Shown here one piece after another: positions 22,353-28,761 of a stretch of DNA of 28,761 nucleotides. The notes beneath the pieces are model-generated. The model was given only the letters and a program-made list of their open reading frames with translations, did no database searches and was not told the DNA's origin. Each line of letters opens with the position of its first letter. Within the stretch, counting starts at the first letter, position 1. The DNA lies in contig CAJUKP010000026.1 of the NCBI GenBank assembly GCA_910587165.1, forward strand, positions 1 through 28,761, read 5' to 3'. The translations under genes were made by a program, and so were the position numbers. This DNA comes from an uncultured Duncaniella sp. (GTDB lineage: Bacteria; Bacteroidota; Bacteroidia; Bacteroidales; Muribaculaceae).

Positions 22353-22360
22353 TAAATTTG
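22353..22360 (+). promoter_or_regulatory. -7 promoter box of the NAD(P)HX repair gene
   Basis: TAAATTTG matches TAnnTTTG, with a poor -33 element (TTTA near 22328). The start codon follows 30 bases later. Confidence 0.5.
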
Positions 22361-22389
22361 CGCGATATATCGCTCCCCTCTTGTATCCT

Positions 22390-23904
22390 ATGAAAATATT
22401 CACTACCGAAAATATACGAAACATCGACCGCGTCACCATCGAGGAAGAGGGTATCAGCTCCATGGAGCTGATTCACCGCGTAGCCGAAGGTGTGGCGGGA
22501 GAGATCATGTCGCGCTGGAGTCCTAACACTCCCACCGTCATTTTCGCCGGTTCCGGCAACAACGGAGCCGATGCCCTGATAGTGGCCAAACTGCTCATCG
22601 AGGCCGGATTCCGTCCTCTCATACTCCTCTTCAACTTCAACGGCAACTCCCTGTCGCGCGACTGCAGGGCTGCCCGCCGCGAGCTGCTCGATCTGCCCGA
22701 GGTCAACCTTGTCGAGATCATCGACCGTGCCGAGCTGCCGGTGCTCACCCCGCGCCACCTCGTGGTCGACGGTCTCTTCGGCACAGGGCTGCGCGACCCC
22801 CTCGAAGGAGGTTTCATGATGCTGGCCCGCAACATATCCGAGAGCGGGGCCGACGTGGTGTCCATCGACGTCCCCTCAGGTATGTTCGGCGACTGGAACG
22901 CACGCATAATCGGCCGCAACGTGGTCCACGCCACTCTCACGATGGCGGTCCAGTTTCCGAGACTGGCATTCTTCCTGAGCGACAACGCCGACCTCGTTGG
23001 CGAGTGGAAACTCATCGACATAGGCCTCAGCCGCCGTGCCACCGAGGAGACCCCCACAAAATACTACCTCGTGGAACGCGAGGATGTGAAAGCCGTGCTC
23101 CATCCGCGCGCCCCCTTCTCATCCAAAGCCGACTACGGCCACGCCCTGCTCATAGCCGGATGCTACGGCATGATGGGAGCGGCGGTCATGGCTGCCAAGG
23201 GTGCCATCAGGAGCGGCGCCGGAAAGGTTTCGGTCCATTCCCCCAGATGCGGATTCCCGATCATACAGGGCCAGGTGCCCGAGGCCCTCTTCTCTCCTGA
23301 CCCCAACGAGATAGTGATCTCCGACATGACCCCGCGTTTCGGATGGACAGCGATCGGCGTAGGCCCGGGCATAGGGGTCAACGATGCCACACGCGGCGCC
23401 CTCGAGACCCTCATAAAGACCATAAAGCGCCCCATGGTGCTCGATGCCGACGCCCTCAACATCATAGCCCGCACACCCGGACTGATGGACCACGTGGCCC
23501 CCGGAAGCATCCTCACCCCCCATGCCGGCGAATTCGACCGCCTCTTCGGCACACAGACCTCGGCCGAGGCCCGTCTGCTCAAGGCCCTCGAGGTGGCCCA
23601 TACCTACCGCGTCATCATCGTGCTCAAAGGCCACTACACAGCCACAGTGCGCCCCGACGGAAAGGTGTTCTTCAACTCCACCGGCACTCCGGCCATGGCC
23701 ACGGGAGGAAGCGGCGATGTACTCACCGGCATCATCACATCGCTCCTCGCACAGGGCTACAAACCCGAGGCCGCATCGGTGGCCGGTGTCTACATCCACG
23801 GTCTCGCAGGCGAGATTGCAGCCGAGACCGAGGGTGAATACGGACTGTCGGCCCTCGACATCGCCGCCGCCACCGGCAAAGCCATCAGATCAATCATGAA
23901 ATAA
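22390..23904 (+). CDS. nnr: Bifunctional NAD(P)H-hydrate epimerase / ADP-dependent dehydratase
   Basis: Repairs damaged NADHX/NADPHX: the N-terminal YjeF-N domain epimerises R to S forms and the C-terminal ribokinase-like domain dehydrates the S form using ADP. The 504-residue length is typical of the fused enzyme. Epimerase motifs are GSGNNGADALIVAKLL (near residue 56), VDGLFGTGLRDP (near 125) and SIDVPSGMFGD (near 157). Dehydratase motifs are GYGHALLIAG-like DYGHALLIAG (near 248), GVGPGIG (near 322), VLDADALNII (near 351), LTPHAGEFDRLFG (near 376) and the anion-hole GTPAMATGGSGDVLTG (near 435). The ATG at 22390 follows the promoter box by 30 bases; an upstream in-frame alternative would overlap that box. 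It is 18 bases before the DUF4831 gene. Confidence 0.97.
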   Translation: MKIFTTENIRNIDRVTIEEEGISSMELIHRVAEGVAGEIMSRWSPNTPTVIFAGSGNNGADALIVAKLLIEAGFRPLILLFNFNGNSLSRDCRAARRELLDLPEVNLVEIIDRAELPVLTPRHLVVDGLFGTGLRDPLEGGFMMLARNISESGADVVSIDVPSGMFGDWNARIIGRNVVHATLTMAVQFPRLAFFLSDNADLVGEWKLIDIGLSRRATEETPTKYYLVEREDVKAVLHPRAPFSSKADYGHALLIAGCYGMMGAAVMAAKGAIRSGAGKVSVHSPRCGFPIIQGQVPEALFSPDPNEIVISDMTPRFGWTAIGVGPGIGVNDATRGALETLIKTIKRPMVLDADALNIIARTPGLMDHVAPGSILTPHAGEFDRLFGTQTSAEARLLKALEVAHTYRVIIVLKGHYTATVRPDGKVFFNSTGTPAMATGGSGDVLTGIITSLLAQGYKPEAASVAGVYIHGLAGEIAAETEGEYGLSALDIAAATGKAIRSIMK

Positions 23905-23922
23905 CCCCGACCATACATAACG

Positions 23923-25008
23923 ATGAAAAGATACCTGCTTCTCTCACTCGCGGCTCTCGCCGTCATTTCCTCATCAGCCCAGAAGACCACCAAGCTCACT
24001 GCCACCAAGGACAACGAGTATGGTCTCATCTACACACTCCCGCTGACTGAGTTCGAGGTCACTGTGGCCGCGGAAAAGATCGTTAAGACCCCCGGCGAGT
24101 TTGCCCGCTATGCCGAGAAATATCTCGCCGACGCCCCTGTGCTCACCCCCTCCACATCCTACCGCATCACCTCCGTAGTGGTCAATCCCATCGGTTATGC
24201 CGATGACGACCAGCGCTACGTGGTCACTCTCAAAGGCGGTGGCGCACCGTCGGTCATTGTCACCGCCGAGAATTTCCCCGTGGCTGTGAACGACGAGGAA
24301 TACACCCCTGCTGTCACACTCACACCTCTTCCCGAGCCGGTGGCTCCGCAACCCACCATCCTCGAGCGCCCCGAGGCACGTCAGGCAGTGACCCCCGACA
24401 TGATCCAGAGCAAATCGTCGGCCAAACGCGCCCAGCTTGCCGCCACGAAGATCTACGAGCTCCGCACCGTGCGCAACGACATCATCTCCGGCCAGGCCGA
24501 CGGAATGCCCTCCGACGGCGCGGCCATGAAGATTGCCCTCGACCAGATCAACACCCAGGAAGAGGCACTCACGGCAATGTTCCTCGGCACCGAACAGAAA
24601 TCGGTGGAGGTGCGCACATTCAGCGTGCCTGTCCCCGCCGAGGGTGAGCCGACCCGCACCATCTTCGCCCGCCTCTCGCAGACCAACGGAATAGTCACCC
24701 CCGACGACCTCTCCGGCGCCCCTGTCTACATCTCCATCACCCCTGCTTCGGTGGGCGAGATGCCGCTCAACGACAAGGGGGAGCCGAAGTCATTCCCGAA
24801 AGGTGGCGTGGCCTACCGCATACCCGGCACTGCCGACGTCAGCGTGACCTACGACGGCGCCACACTCTTCGACGGTCAGTTTGAAGTGGCTCAGTATGGT
24901 GTCGTGTTCGGTCTCGACCCCTCCCTCTTCACAGCCAAGAAAGCCCCCTCATATCTCCACTTCAACCCCCTCACTGGCTCAATCCGCGAGCTCGGCGCCC
25001 TGGAATAA
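23923..25008 (+). CDS. DUF4831 family exported protein
   Basis: A 361-residue periplasmic or surface protein with a signal peptide (MKRYLLLSLAALAVISSSAQ) and no cysteine lipobox. The N-terminal part (GLIYTLPLTEFEVTVAAEK, PGEFARYAEKYL, VVNPIGYADDDQRYVV, in order over about residues 38-105) is the hallmark of DUF4831, a Bacteroidales family of unknown function. A Pro-rich segment (LTPLPEPVAPQPTILERPE, near 130) separates it from a second mixed domain. That domain includes RTVRNDIISGQADGMPSDGAAMK and a beta-rich end. It follows nnr by 18 bases and probably shares its transcript; the functions have no obvious link. Confidence 0.83.
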   Translation: MKRYLLLSLAALAVISSSAQKTTKLTATKDNEYGLIYTLPLTEFEVTVAAEKIVKTPGEFARYAEKYLADAPVLTPSTSYRITSVVVNPIGYADDDQRYVVTLKGGGAPSVIVTAENFPVAVNDEEYTPAVTLTPLPEPVAPQPTILERPEARQAVTPDMIQSKSSAKRAQLAATKIYELRTVRNDIISGQADGMPSDGAAMKIALDQINTQEEALTAMFLGTEQKSVEVRTFSVPVPAEGEPTRTIFARLSQTNGIVTPDDLSGAPVYISITPASVGEMPLNDKGEPKSFPKGGVAYRIPGTADVSVTYDGATLFDGQFEVAQYGVVFGLDPSLFTAKKAPSYLHFNPLTGSIRELGALE

Positions 25009-25044
25009 CCCCCTTTAAGAGATTGTCTTGAAACACAACCTCTC

Positions 25045-26757
25045 ATGAGATCATTACATATAGCACTTACTGTTGTCTTACTTTTTTCTCTTTCGCTATT
25101 CTCGTGCGGCCACCGCTCGGGCCTTGATTCCATTGACAATATCATGGAGACTCGGCCGGACAGCGCCTTGGCCATGCTCTCACGCATAGACCGCGGGAGC
25201 CTCTCCGAGGACGAACTCCCTTTCTATGCACTTCTCACCATCCAGGCTCAGTTCAAGTGCAAGATACCTGTGACATCAGACTCCCTGTTTGCCTTCGCCT
25301 ATGAGAAATACCGCCGCCACCGTTCGGGCGACTTGAAAAAACGTACCATGTTTTATCATGGTAAGATACATTTCGACATAAAGGAATATCCCGTAGCCAT
25401 GAAATCGGCCGTCGAGGCTTACGAGATTGCCAAGAAGGAGGATGATGACTACTGGATCGCAAAGACCGTGGAACTTATGGCCGATATATATTCCCGGGTT
25501 GATAATTATGACGAAGCCGAACGATGCAGCCGCGAGGCTATCAAATATTATCTCAAGGCAGGTAGAATAGCCAACCACAGGTTTGCCTTATGCGACTTGG
25601 CGGCAAGTTATGTCAACCGCAATCGTTTTGATGAAGCAAAGATACTGTTGGATAGTCTACGCCGGATTATCATCCGGGAGCAACCTGTGGATACTTTGCT
25701 TGTGGAATATATCGACCATGGCCTGTCACATATCCATCTTGCATATAACGAGTTTGATGAAATCAAATTGCATGATACCGGGACAGGCGATGAAGGCTAT
25801 CTGGATGAAACAATACTCAAAAGCTATCTCCTTGACAATGAAGATGCTTTCAATATCCTGAGTGAAGCCCGCTTCACAACCGATGATGAGAGGGAGCATC
25901 TGCTCCTCCTCTATGCCCTCTACCGCAACGACATGAGAGTGGGCAATTACGACCGTGCCGCCCATGTGGCCGACACTCTCCTGTATATGCAGAGCGCTGT
26001 GGTACAAGAGATGTTGAAAGAGACCGTGATGGGGGCACAGAAGGATTTCTATTCCGCGAGGGCATACGATGAGGAGCAGAGGTCGCGGTCGCTGTATTTT
26101 ATTCTCATATCCGTATCGGTAGTTGCCCTGATCATCATTCTCCTTATTGTCAGGATATACCATCTCGGCATACGCGCACGTAAGGCCGAACTCGAGACCA
26201 ATATCGGCGAGCTGAGAAAGATGAAGCAGGAAGCCTCGAAGGTCATCAGCGACAACCGGCAGCTGGCAGCCGAACTCGAGCGCAAGGACCGGACACTCAC
26301 CACCCTCCGCCGTGAGCTGGACAACACAAAGCTCAACGAGCTTGACCACGCATCCATAGTCGAAGGGCTATTCCGTGACAGGTGGGATACCCTCAATATG
26401 CTTTGTGATGAATATTTCGAGATGGGCGAGTCGGAAAAGACACGCACCGCAATTCTCAACAATATAAAGAAAGAGATCGACCGGCTGCGCTCTCCGAAAA
26501 ATCTCAAAAAGATCGAGGACGCGGTCGACCACTATCTCGGAGGCATCATGACCATGCTCCGCGAGGAGTGTCCGTTCCTCAAGGAAGAAGATTTCCGCTT
26601 TCTCTCGCTCATCTACGCCGGCTTCTCGGTAAGAGCCGTATGTCTGTTCACAGGCATCAAATACAAACTTTTCTATCTAAAAAAATCCCGTCTGATCAAA
26701 CGCATACTCGACTCAACAGCTCCCCACAGGGAGCTGTTCAGGGAAAAGATCGGGTAA
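25045..26757 (+). CDS. TPR lipoprotein/membrane protein with C-terminal HTH-like domain (DUF6377-like)
   Basis: A 570-residue protein with unusual layout: an N-terminal signal with lipobox-like LSLFSC (near residue 20), about 300 residues of TPR-like helices outside the cytoplasm (for example YDEAERCSREAIKYYLKAG), one membrane helix (SLYFILISVSVVALIIILLIV, about 348-370), a cytoplasmic coiled coil (375-435), and a C-terminal domain. In that domain, EEDFRFLSLIYAGFSVRAVCLFTGIKYKLFYLKKSRLIKRI (about 513-553, quoted by region) resembles a sigma-region-4/LuxR-type helix-turn-helix. Bacteroidota have many such TPR/transmembrane/HTH proteins, thought to be membrane-bound regulators; targets are unknown. 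Codons 150-270 are more AT-rich than the rest. A clean terminator follows at 26843. Confidence 0.82.
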   Translation: MRSLHIALTVVLLFSLSLFSCGHRSGLDSIDNIMETRPDSALAMLSRIDRGSLSEDELPFYALLTIQAQFKCKIPVTSDSLFAFAYEKYRRHRSGDLKKRTMFYHGKIHFDIKEYPVAMKSAVEAYEIAKKEDDDYWIAKTVELMADIYSRVDNYDEAERCSREAIKYYLKAGRIANHRFALCDLAASYVNRNRFDEAKILLDSLRRIIIREQPVDTLLVEYIDHGLSHIHLAYNEFDEIKLHDTGTGDEGYLDETILKSYLLDNEDAFNILSEARFTTDDEREHLLLLYALYRNDMRVGNYDRAAHVADTLLYMQSAVVQEMLKETVMGAQKDFYSARAYDEEQRSRSLYFILISVSVVALIIILLIVRIYHLGIRARKAELETNIGELRKMKQEASKVISDNRQLAAELERKDRTLTTLRRELDNTKLNELDHASIVEGLFRDRWDTLNMLCDEYFEMGESEKTRTAILNNIKKEIDRLRSPKNLKKIEDAVDHYLGGIMTMLREECPFLKEEDFRFLSLIYAGFSVRAVCLFTGIKYKLFYLKKSRLIKRILDSTAPHRELFREKIG

Positions 26758-26842
26758 CCGGCTGAATGCGTGAGGCATATCCCGGCAGACCTGACAAGTC
26801 CGCATCAACAGTCGCGCGGCCCTGGGAGACAGGCATTTGCGA

Positions 26843-26874
26843 GTGAGGCAAAAACAGAATTTGCCTCACTTTTT
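26843..26874 (+). terminator. Intrinsic terminator after the TPR/HTH gene
   Basis: GTGAGGCAAA (26843-26852) pairs perfectly with TTTGCCTCAC (26860-26869) across a 7-base loop, followed by TTTTT. Further GTGAGGCA copies occur singly near 26770 and 26907; their meaning is unclear. The rest of the gap from 26758 to 26930 shows nothing recognisable. Confidence 0.85.
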
Positions 26875-26931
26875 ATTTACTGATTTTCAATATATTACAC
26901 CAACAGGTGAGGCAATGAAACCGGCCCCGTT

Positions 26932-26965
26932 TTTGCCATTGTTTGATAGAATGACCGTAACTTTG
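26932..26965 (+). promoter_or_regulatory. Promoter of the small peptide / membrane protein pair
   Basis: TAACTTTG (26958-26965) matches TAnnTTTG. The best -33 candidate is TTTG at 26932-26935, with a slightly long 22-base spacing. The first start codon is at 26997. Confidence 0.55.
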
Positions 26966-26996
26966 CAACCGTAAAAACCATCCAAAAATCACATCT

Positions 26997-27161
26997 ATGA
27001 AACATCTTAATTTTGTACTGCTCTTCCTTTTCGTCTGCCTCATGGCATTCAATGCAACCACTGACAGACACAATGGGAATATCCTGCATAGATGTCACTT
27101 TTCCTCAATTTCAGCGTCTGATGTAAAAAATGAAATAAACCATCATCATGAAGAATCTTGA
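26997..27161 (+). CDS. Small secreted peptide candidate, 54 residues
   Basis: An ATG 31 bases after a -7 promoter box opens a 54-codon frame. Residues 1-20 read as a signal peptide: a Lys near the start, a hydrophobic core LNFVLLFLFVCLMAF, and a possible cleavage after NAT. The remainder is polar and rich in His, with HHHEES at the end and a single Cys. It ends at 27161, overlapping the start of the next gene by 14 bases in another frame, which suggests coupled translation. The base composition is less GC-rich than its neighbours. It may be a genuine exported peptide or an upstream coupling frame; I know of no family. Confidence 0.45.
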   Translation: MKHLNFVLLFLFVCLMAFNATTDRHNGNILHRCHFSSISASDVKNEINHHHEES

Positions 27162-27465
27162 AAAAACTCTTTATTGGCTTGACCGCACTGCCGCGGGTCT
27201 CTTTTGTGTAGGGGTAGGATGTGTGATCAATTATTTTTGGGTATCCTGCTTCTTCTTTGCCCTCGGGGCATCGGTGTCTGAGATCAAAAACAACCGCCGT
27301 CCCCTGTTTCCCCTATGGGTTGGCCCTCTGATGTTGATATCGACCATCATCGCCTTGTGCAACGACCATGGCGAATGGACAGGCCCGCTCATATCCGCCA
27401 TCGTGGCCTGCGCCATCGACATAGCCTTCAATATCTACCTGATCTACGGCCCTTCGCGAAAGTAA
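27148..27465 (+). CDS. Small integral membrane protein, unrecognised
   Basis: A 105-residue protein with a short amphipathic start (MKNLEKTLYWLDRTAAG) and three predicted membrane segments: about 17-42 (GLFCVGVGCVINYFWVSCFFFALGA, described by region), 53-71 (LFPLWVGPLMLISTIIALC) and 80-100 (LISAIVACAIDIAFNIYLIYG). There is a basic loop KNNRRP after the first and a short basic tail SRK. No catalytic motif is visible. The start codon lies within the end of the 54-residue frame. A large AT-rich inverted repeat begins 6 bases after the stop. Real membrane-protein composition supports it as a gene; function is unknown. Confidence 0.7.
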   Translation: MKNLEKTLYWLDRTAAGLFCVGVGCVINYFWVSCFFFALGASVSEIKNNRRPLFPLWVGPLMLISTIIALCNDHGEWTGPLISAIVACAIDIAFNIYLIYGPSRK

Positions 27466-27470
27466 CCGAT

Positions 27471-27590
27471 CAGAAAAAGGATACAGAAGACCAAAAGGAC
27501 AGAAGAAACAGATATTTTTAATCAAAGGAACAGACCTCTCAAAAAACATCTGTTCCTTTTTTCCTTTTGTCAATATGTATCCTTTTCCTC
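27471..27590. repeat. AT-rich inverted repeat next to composite element copy 2
   Basis: The left arm (27471-27513: CAGAAAAAGGATACAGAAGA, CCAAAAGGACAGAAG, AAACAGAT) is inverted at 27548-27590 (ATCTGTTCC, CCTTTTGTC, TATGTATCCTTTTCC). An internal copy AAAGGAACAGA (27525-27535) competes for TCTGTTCCTTT, so two folds are possible, as in the repeat at 4251-4388. It begins 6 bases after a stop codon and separates that gene from the composite element. Confidence 0.7.
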
Positions 27591-27646
27591 AATATCCATT
27601 TATCCTGACCGTTAACTGCCACGTAGGCAAATGCAGTCGGAGGGAT

Positions 27647-27881
27647 GACGTCCGGCAGGACGTCGGTTATGTAGTAGCCGGGTACACCGTAGCTATGCGG
27701 AGGTGTGCCCGGGTGTGTACGGCGAGAGGATAGCGTCCGGCCGGACGCTGGTTATCAAGACGATAGATGCAGGACCGATAACCGGCGTCCTCCAGACGCC
27801 ATTCATTTTATATCTTTCTTTCCCTCCGGGCACACCTCCGGTGTACCCGGCTACGATCTAACCGGTGTCCGGCCGGACACC
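27647..27881. repeat. Unit B of copy 2
   Basis: Plus-strand order is: GACGTCCGGCAGGACGTC (27647-27664); CCGGGTACACC..GGTGTGCCCGG (near 27678-27712); AGCGTCCGGCCGGACGCT (27732-27749); GGCGTCCTCCAGACGCC (27784-27800); CCGGGCACACC TCC GGTGTACCCGG in pieces (27826-27850); GGTGTCCGGCCGGACACC (27864-27881). Compared with copy 1 the stems are kept, while the linker between g and h is quite different (TTCATTTTATATCTTTC versus its counterpart near 3890-3908). Confidence 0.8.
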
Positions 27882-27969
27882 CCCGGAGCGTACTTGTGGG
27901 ATTTGCATGATGCAGGTGTCCTGACACCCCCGTAGCTGCAATGCGTCGCCAACGTGCGATGACGTCAGA

Positions 27970-28170
27970 TTGCCACGTAGTGGCATTGCAGAGGTAGGCC
28001 CGGGTGGAACCCGGGTATCCTCAGTATAATATATACTTTTTGCGTCGCGTAGCGCCGCTACAACGATTCGACCTTGTTGCAGCGGCGCTACACGACGCAA
28101 TTATCAGGGGTGATTTTTGACGCACGGGTTATCACCCGCGCCAACCGTTGCATAGCCACTACGTGGCATA
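27970..28170. repeat. Unit A of copy 2
   Basis: Plus-strand order is: TTGCCACGTAGTGGCA (27970); the CCCGGGT/ACCCGGG hairpin near 27999-28016; the 25-bp hairpin c (28040-28064 with 28076-28100); GCACGGGTTATCACCCGCGC (28122-28141); GCCACTACGTGGC near 28155-28167. In hairpin c one arm differs from copy 1 at two positions (a C and an A, plus strand), giving A-C type mismatches on this strand but G-U pairs on the other. Confidence 0.8.
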
Positions 28171-28185
28171 TCGCCTTGGTCGTTT

Positions 28186-28761
28186 TTACGACTTGCTTAC
28201 ATCCTCCCAGATATACATTCTGTCGGACGGGCGGATCTTGCGGGGCACTTTCAGCGAGAACGACTGCCCTTTCCTCACAACCGGGACAGGGTCATATTCA
28301 AGCCTCAGCTCATCAACCTTCATGATTATCGCACCGGTGTCGGGCCCGGTGATGACCACCTCGTCGCCCGGACGAAGCTCTCCGGCCTCCATACGGAATT
28401 CCCCTACACCGAGTTTGGGATAGTGGCGCACACCCTTGGCGATATACCTCTTCACCTTGGTGGCCGACGATCCATATTTCGACGACCACTCGCCGAGGCG
28501 CTGTCCCATATAGTAGCCGTCCCAGAATCCGCGGTTGAATACTCGGGCGAGGCTCTCGTCCCACACCGCAATCTTCTCTTCAGAATATGTCCCGTCGCAT
28601 ATTGCCTCGATGGCCTGCGAATAGGCCTCGACCGTCAGCTTGACATACTCGGGCCCGCGTGCGCGCCCCTCGATCTTGAACACCCTCACACCCGCGTCGA
28701 TCATCTTGTTGAGGAAATGGATGGTCTTCAGGTCCTTGGGCGACATGATGTATTTGTTCTC
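28186..28761 (-). CDS. U32 peptidase-family protein (TrhP/YegQ-like), C-terminal part
   Basis: The reading frame runs off the right edge of the window, leaving 191 residues. The first residues, ENKYIMSPKDLKTIHFL, and the signature KIEGRARGPEYVKLTVEAY (near window residue 34, given by region) are characteristic of U32 proteins. Several members (TrhP, RlhA) are not proteases but take part in prephenate-dependent hydroxylation of tRNA or rRNA bases. RVFNRGFWDGYYMG and the beta-barrel-like end (YIAKGVRHYPKLGVGEFRM, LRPGDEVVITGPDTG) match the C-terminal domain of the longer tRNA-type members. Its stop is about 14 bases from the composite repeat element, whose read-through strand would be the one discussed for RNA folding. 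TrhP-like function is probable but needs the missing N-terminal part. Confidence 0.88.
   Translation of the reverse strand, partial: ENKYIMSPKDLKTIHFLNKMIDAGVRVFKIEGRARGPEYVKLTVEAYSQAIEAICDGTYSEEKIAVWDESLARVFNRGFWDGYYMGQRLGEWSSKYGSSATKVKRYIAKGVRHYPKLGVGEFRMEAGELRPGDEVVITGPDTGAIIMKVDELRLEYDPVPVVRKGQSFSLKVPRKIRPSDRMYIWEDVSKS

Larger units (their letters stand above)
27616..28172. repeat. Composite palindromic repeat element, copy 2 (inverted relative to copy 1)
   Basis: Read on the minus strand, this block has the same module order as 3504-4100: a, b, c, b', a', spacer, f, g, h, h', g', f', then a final half-palindrome (TGCCACGTAGGCA, 27616-27628). Unit A is 27970-28170 and unit B is 27647-27881. 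Long stretches are identical to copy 1, for example around the 25-bp hairpin and the g-f region, whereas unpaired spacers differ. It ends about 14 bases from the stop of the U32 gene and so, like copy 1, fills a convergent gap. No gene is seen in 27466-28185. Confidence 0.85.

Noticed and set aside
26758..26842. tRNA or riboswitch in the gap after the TPR/HTH gene
   Set aside because: No cloverleaf, CCA end or recognisable aptamer; only repeated GTGAGGCA words and a terminator were seen.

Overview
The window looks like a chromosomal segment of a GC-rich gut Bacteroidales bacterium, most likely Muribaculaceae. That placement is an inference from four things: Bacteroidota-type promoters (TTG about 20 bases before TAnnTTTG) with no Shine-Dalgarno sites; lineage-typical families (LruC-domain lipoprotein, DUF4923, DUF4831, TPR/transmembrane/HTH protein); a secreted nuclease with a type IX secretion-like C-terminal domain; and a long YidC with a basic tail. 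No rRNA, tRNA, CRISPR array, IS transposase or phage gene is visible.

Layout. 1-583 is the end of an M13 metallopeptidase gene. 958-3213 is a large LruC-type lipoprotein with an AT-rich centre. 3214-4391 is a 1.2-kb convergent gap filled by repeats. 4392-6816 (minus) holds ribF, a HAD phosphatase and an SDR. 6985-8419 is a small accessory cluster: two unrecognised proteins and a SecB-like chaperone. 8456-9277 is an SGNH hydrolase. 9388-16691 is a dense housekeeping run: pyrG, yidC, trmB, a Mrp/ApbC ATPase and the secreted endonuclease. 16895-19662 is a hexuronate catabolism unit (KDPG aldolase, UxuA, SDR mannonate oxidoreductase). 19808-22276 has a DUF4923 protein and two tail-to-tail GT2 glycosyltransferases. 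22390-26757 has the NAD(P)HX repair enzyme, a DUF4831 protein and a membrane TPR/HTH protein. 26997-27465 encodes a 54-residue secreted peptide candidate and a three-helix membrane protein. 27466-28185 is a second convergent, repeat-filled gap. 28186-28761 (minus) is the C-terminal part of a U32 peptidase-family protein.

The most unusual content is non-coding. Both convergent gaps carry the same roughly 600-bp GC-rich composite element in opposite orientation. It is made of small hairpins arranged as two nested palindromes: unit A (a-b-c-c'-b'-a') and unit B (f-g-h-h'-g'-f'). Stems are conserved between copies while spacers drift. Most imperfect pairs would be G-U wobbles if RNA were made from one particular strand. 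The element lies beside a second family of AT-rich inverted repeats (AAGGATACAAA..GGACAAAAG..GGAACAGA) that also follow several other stop codons and look like large bidirectional terminators. I do not recognise the composite element as a named repeat family. The second candidate for an undescribed system is the SecB-like three-gene cluster at 6985-8419.

All functional names come from reading motifs and general family knowledge; no search was run.
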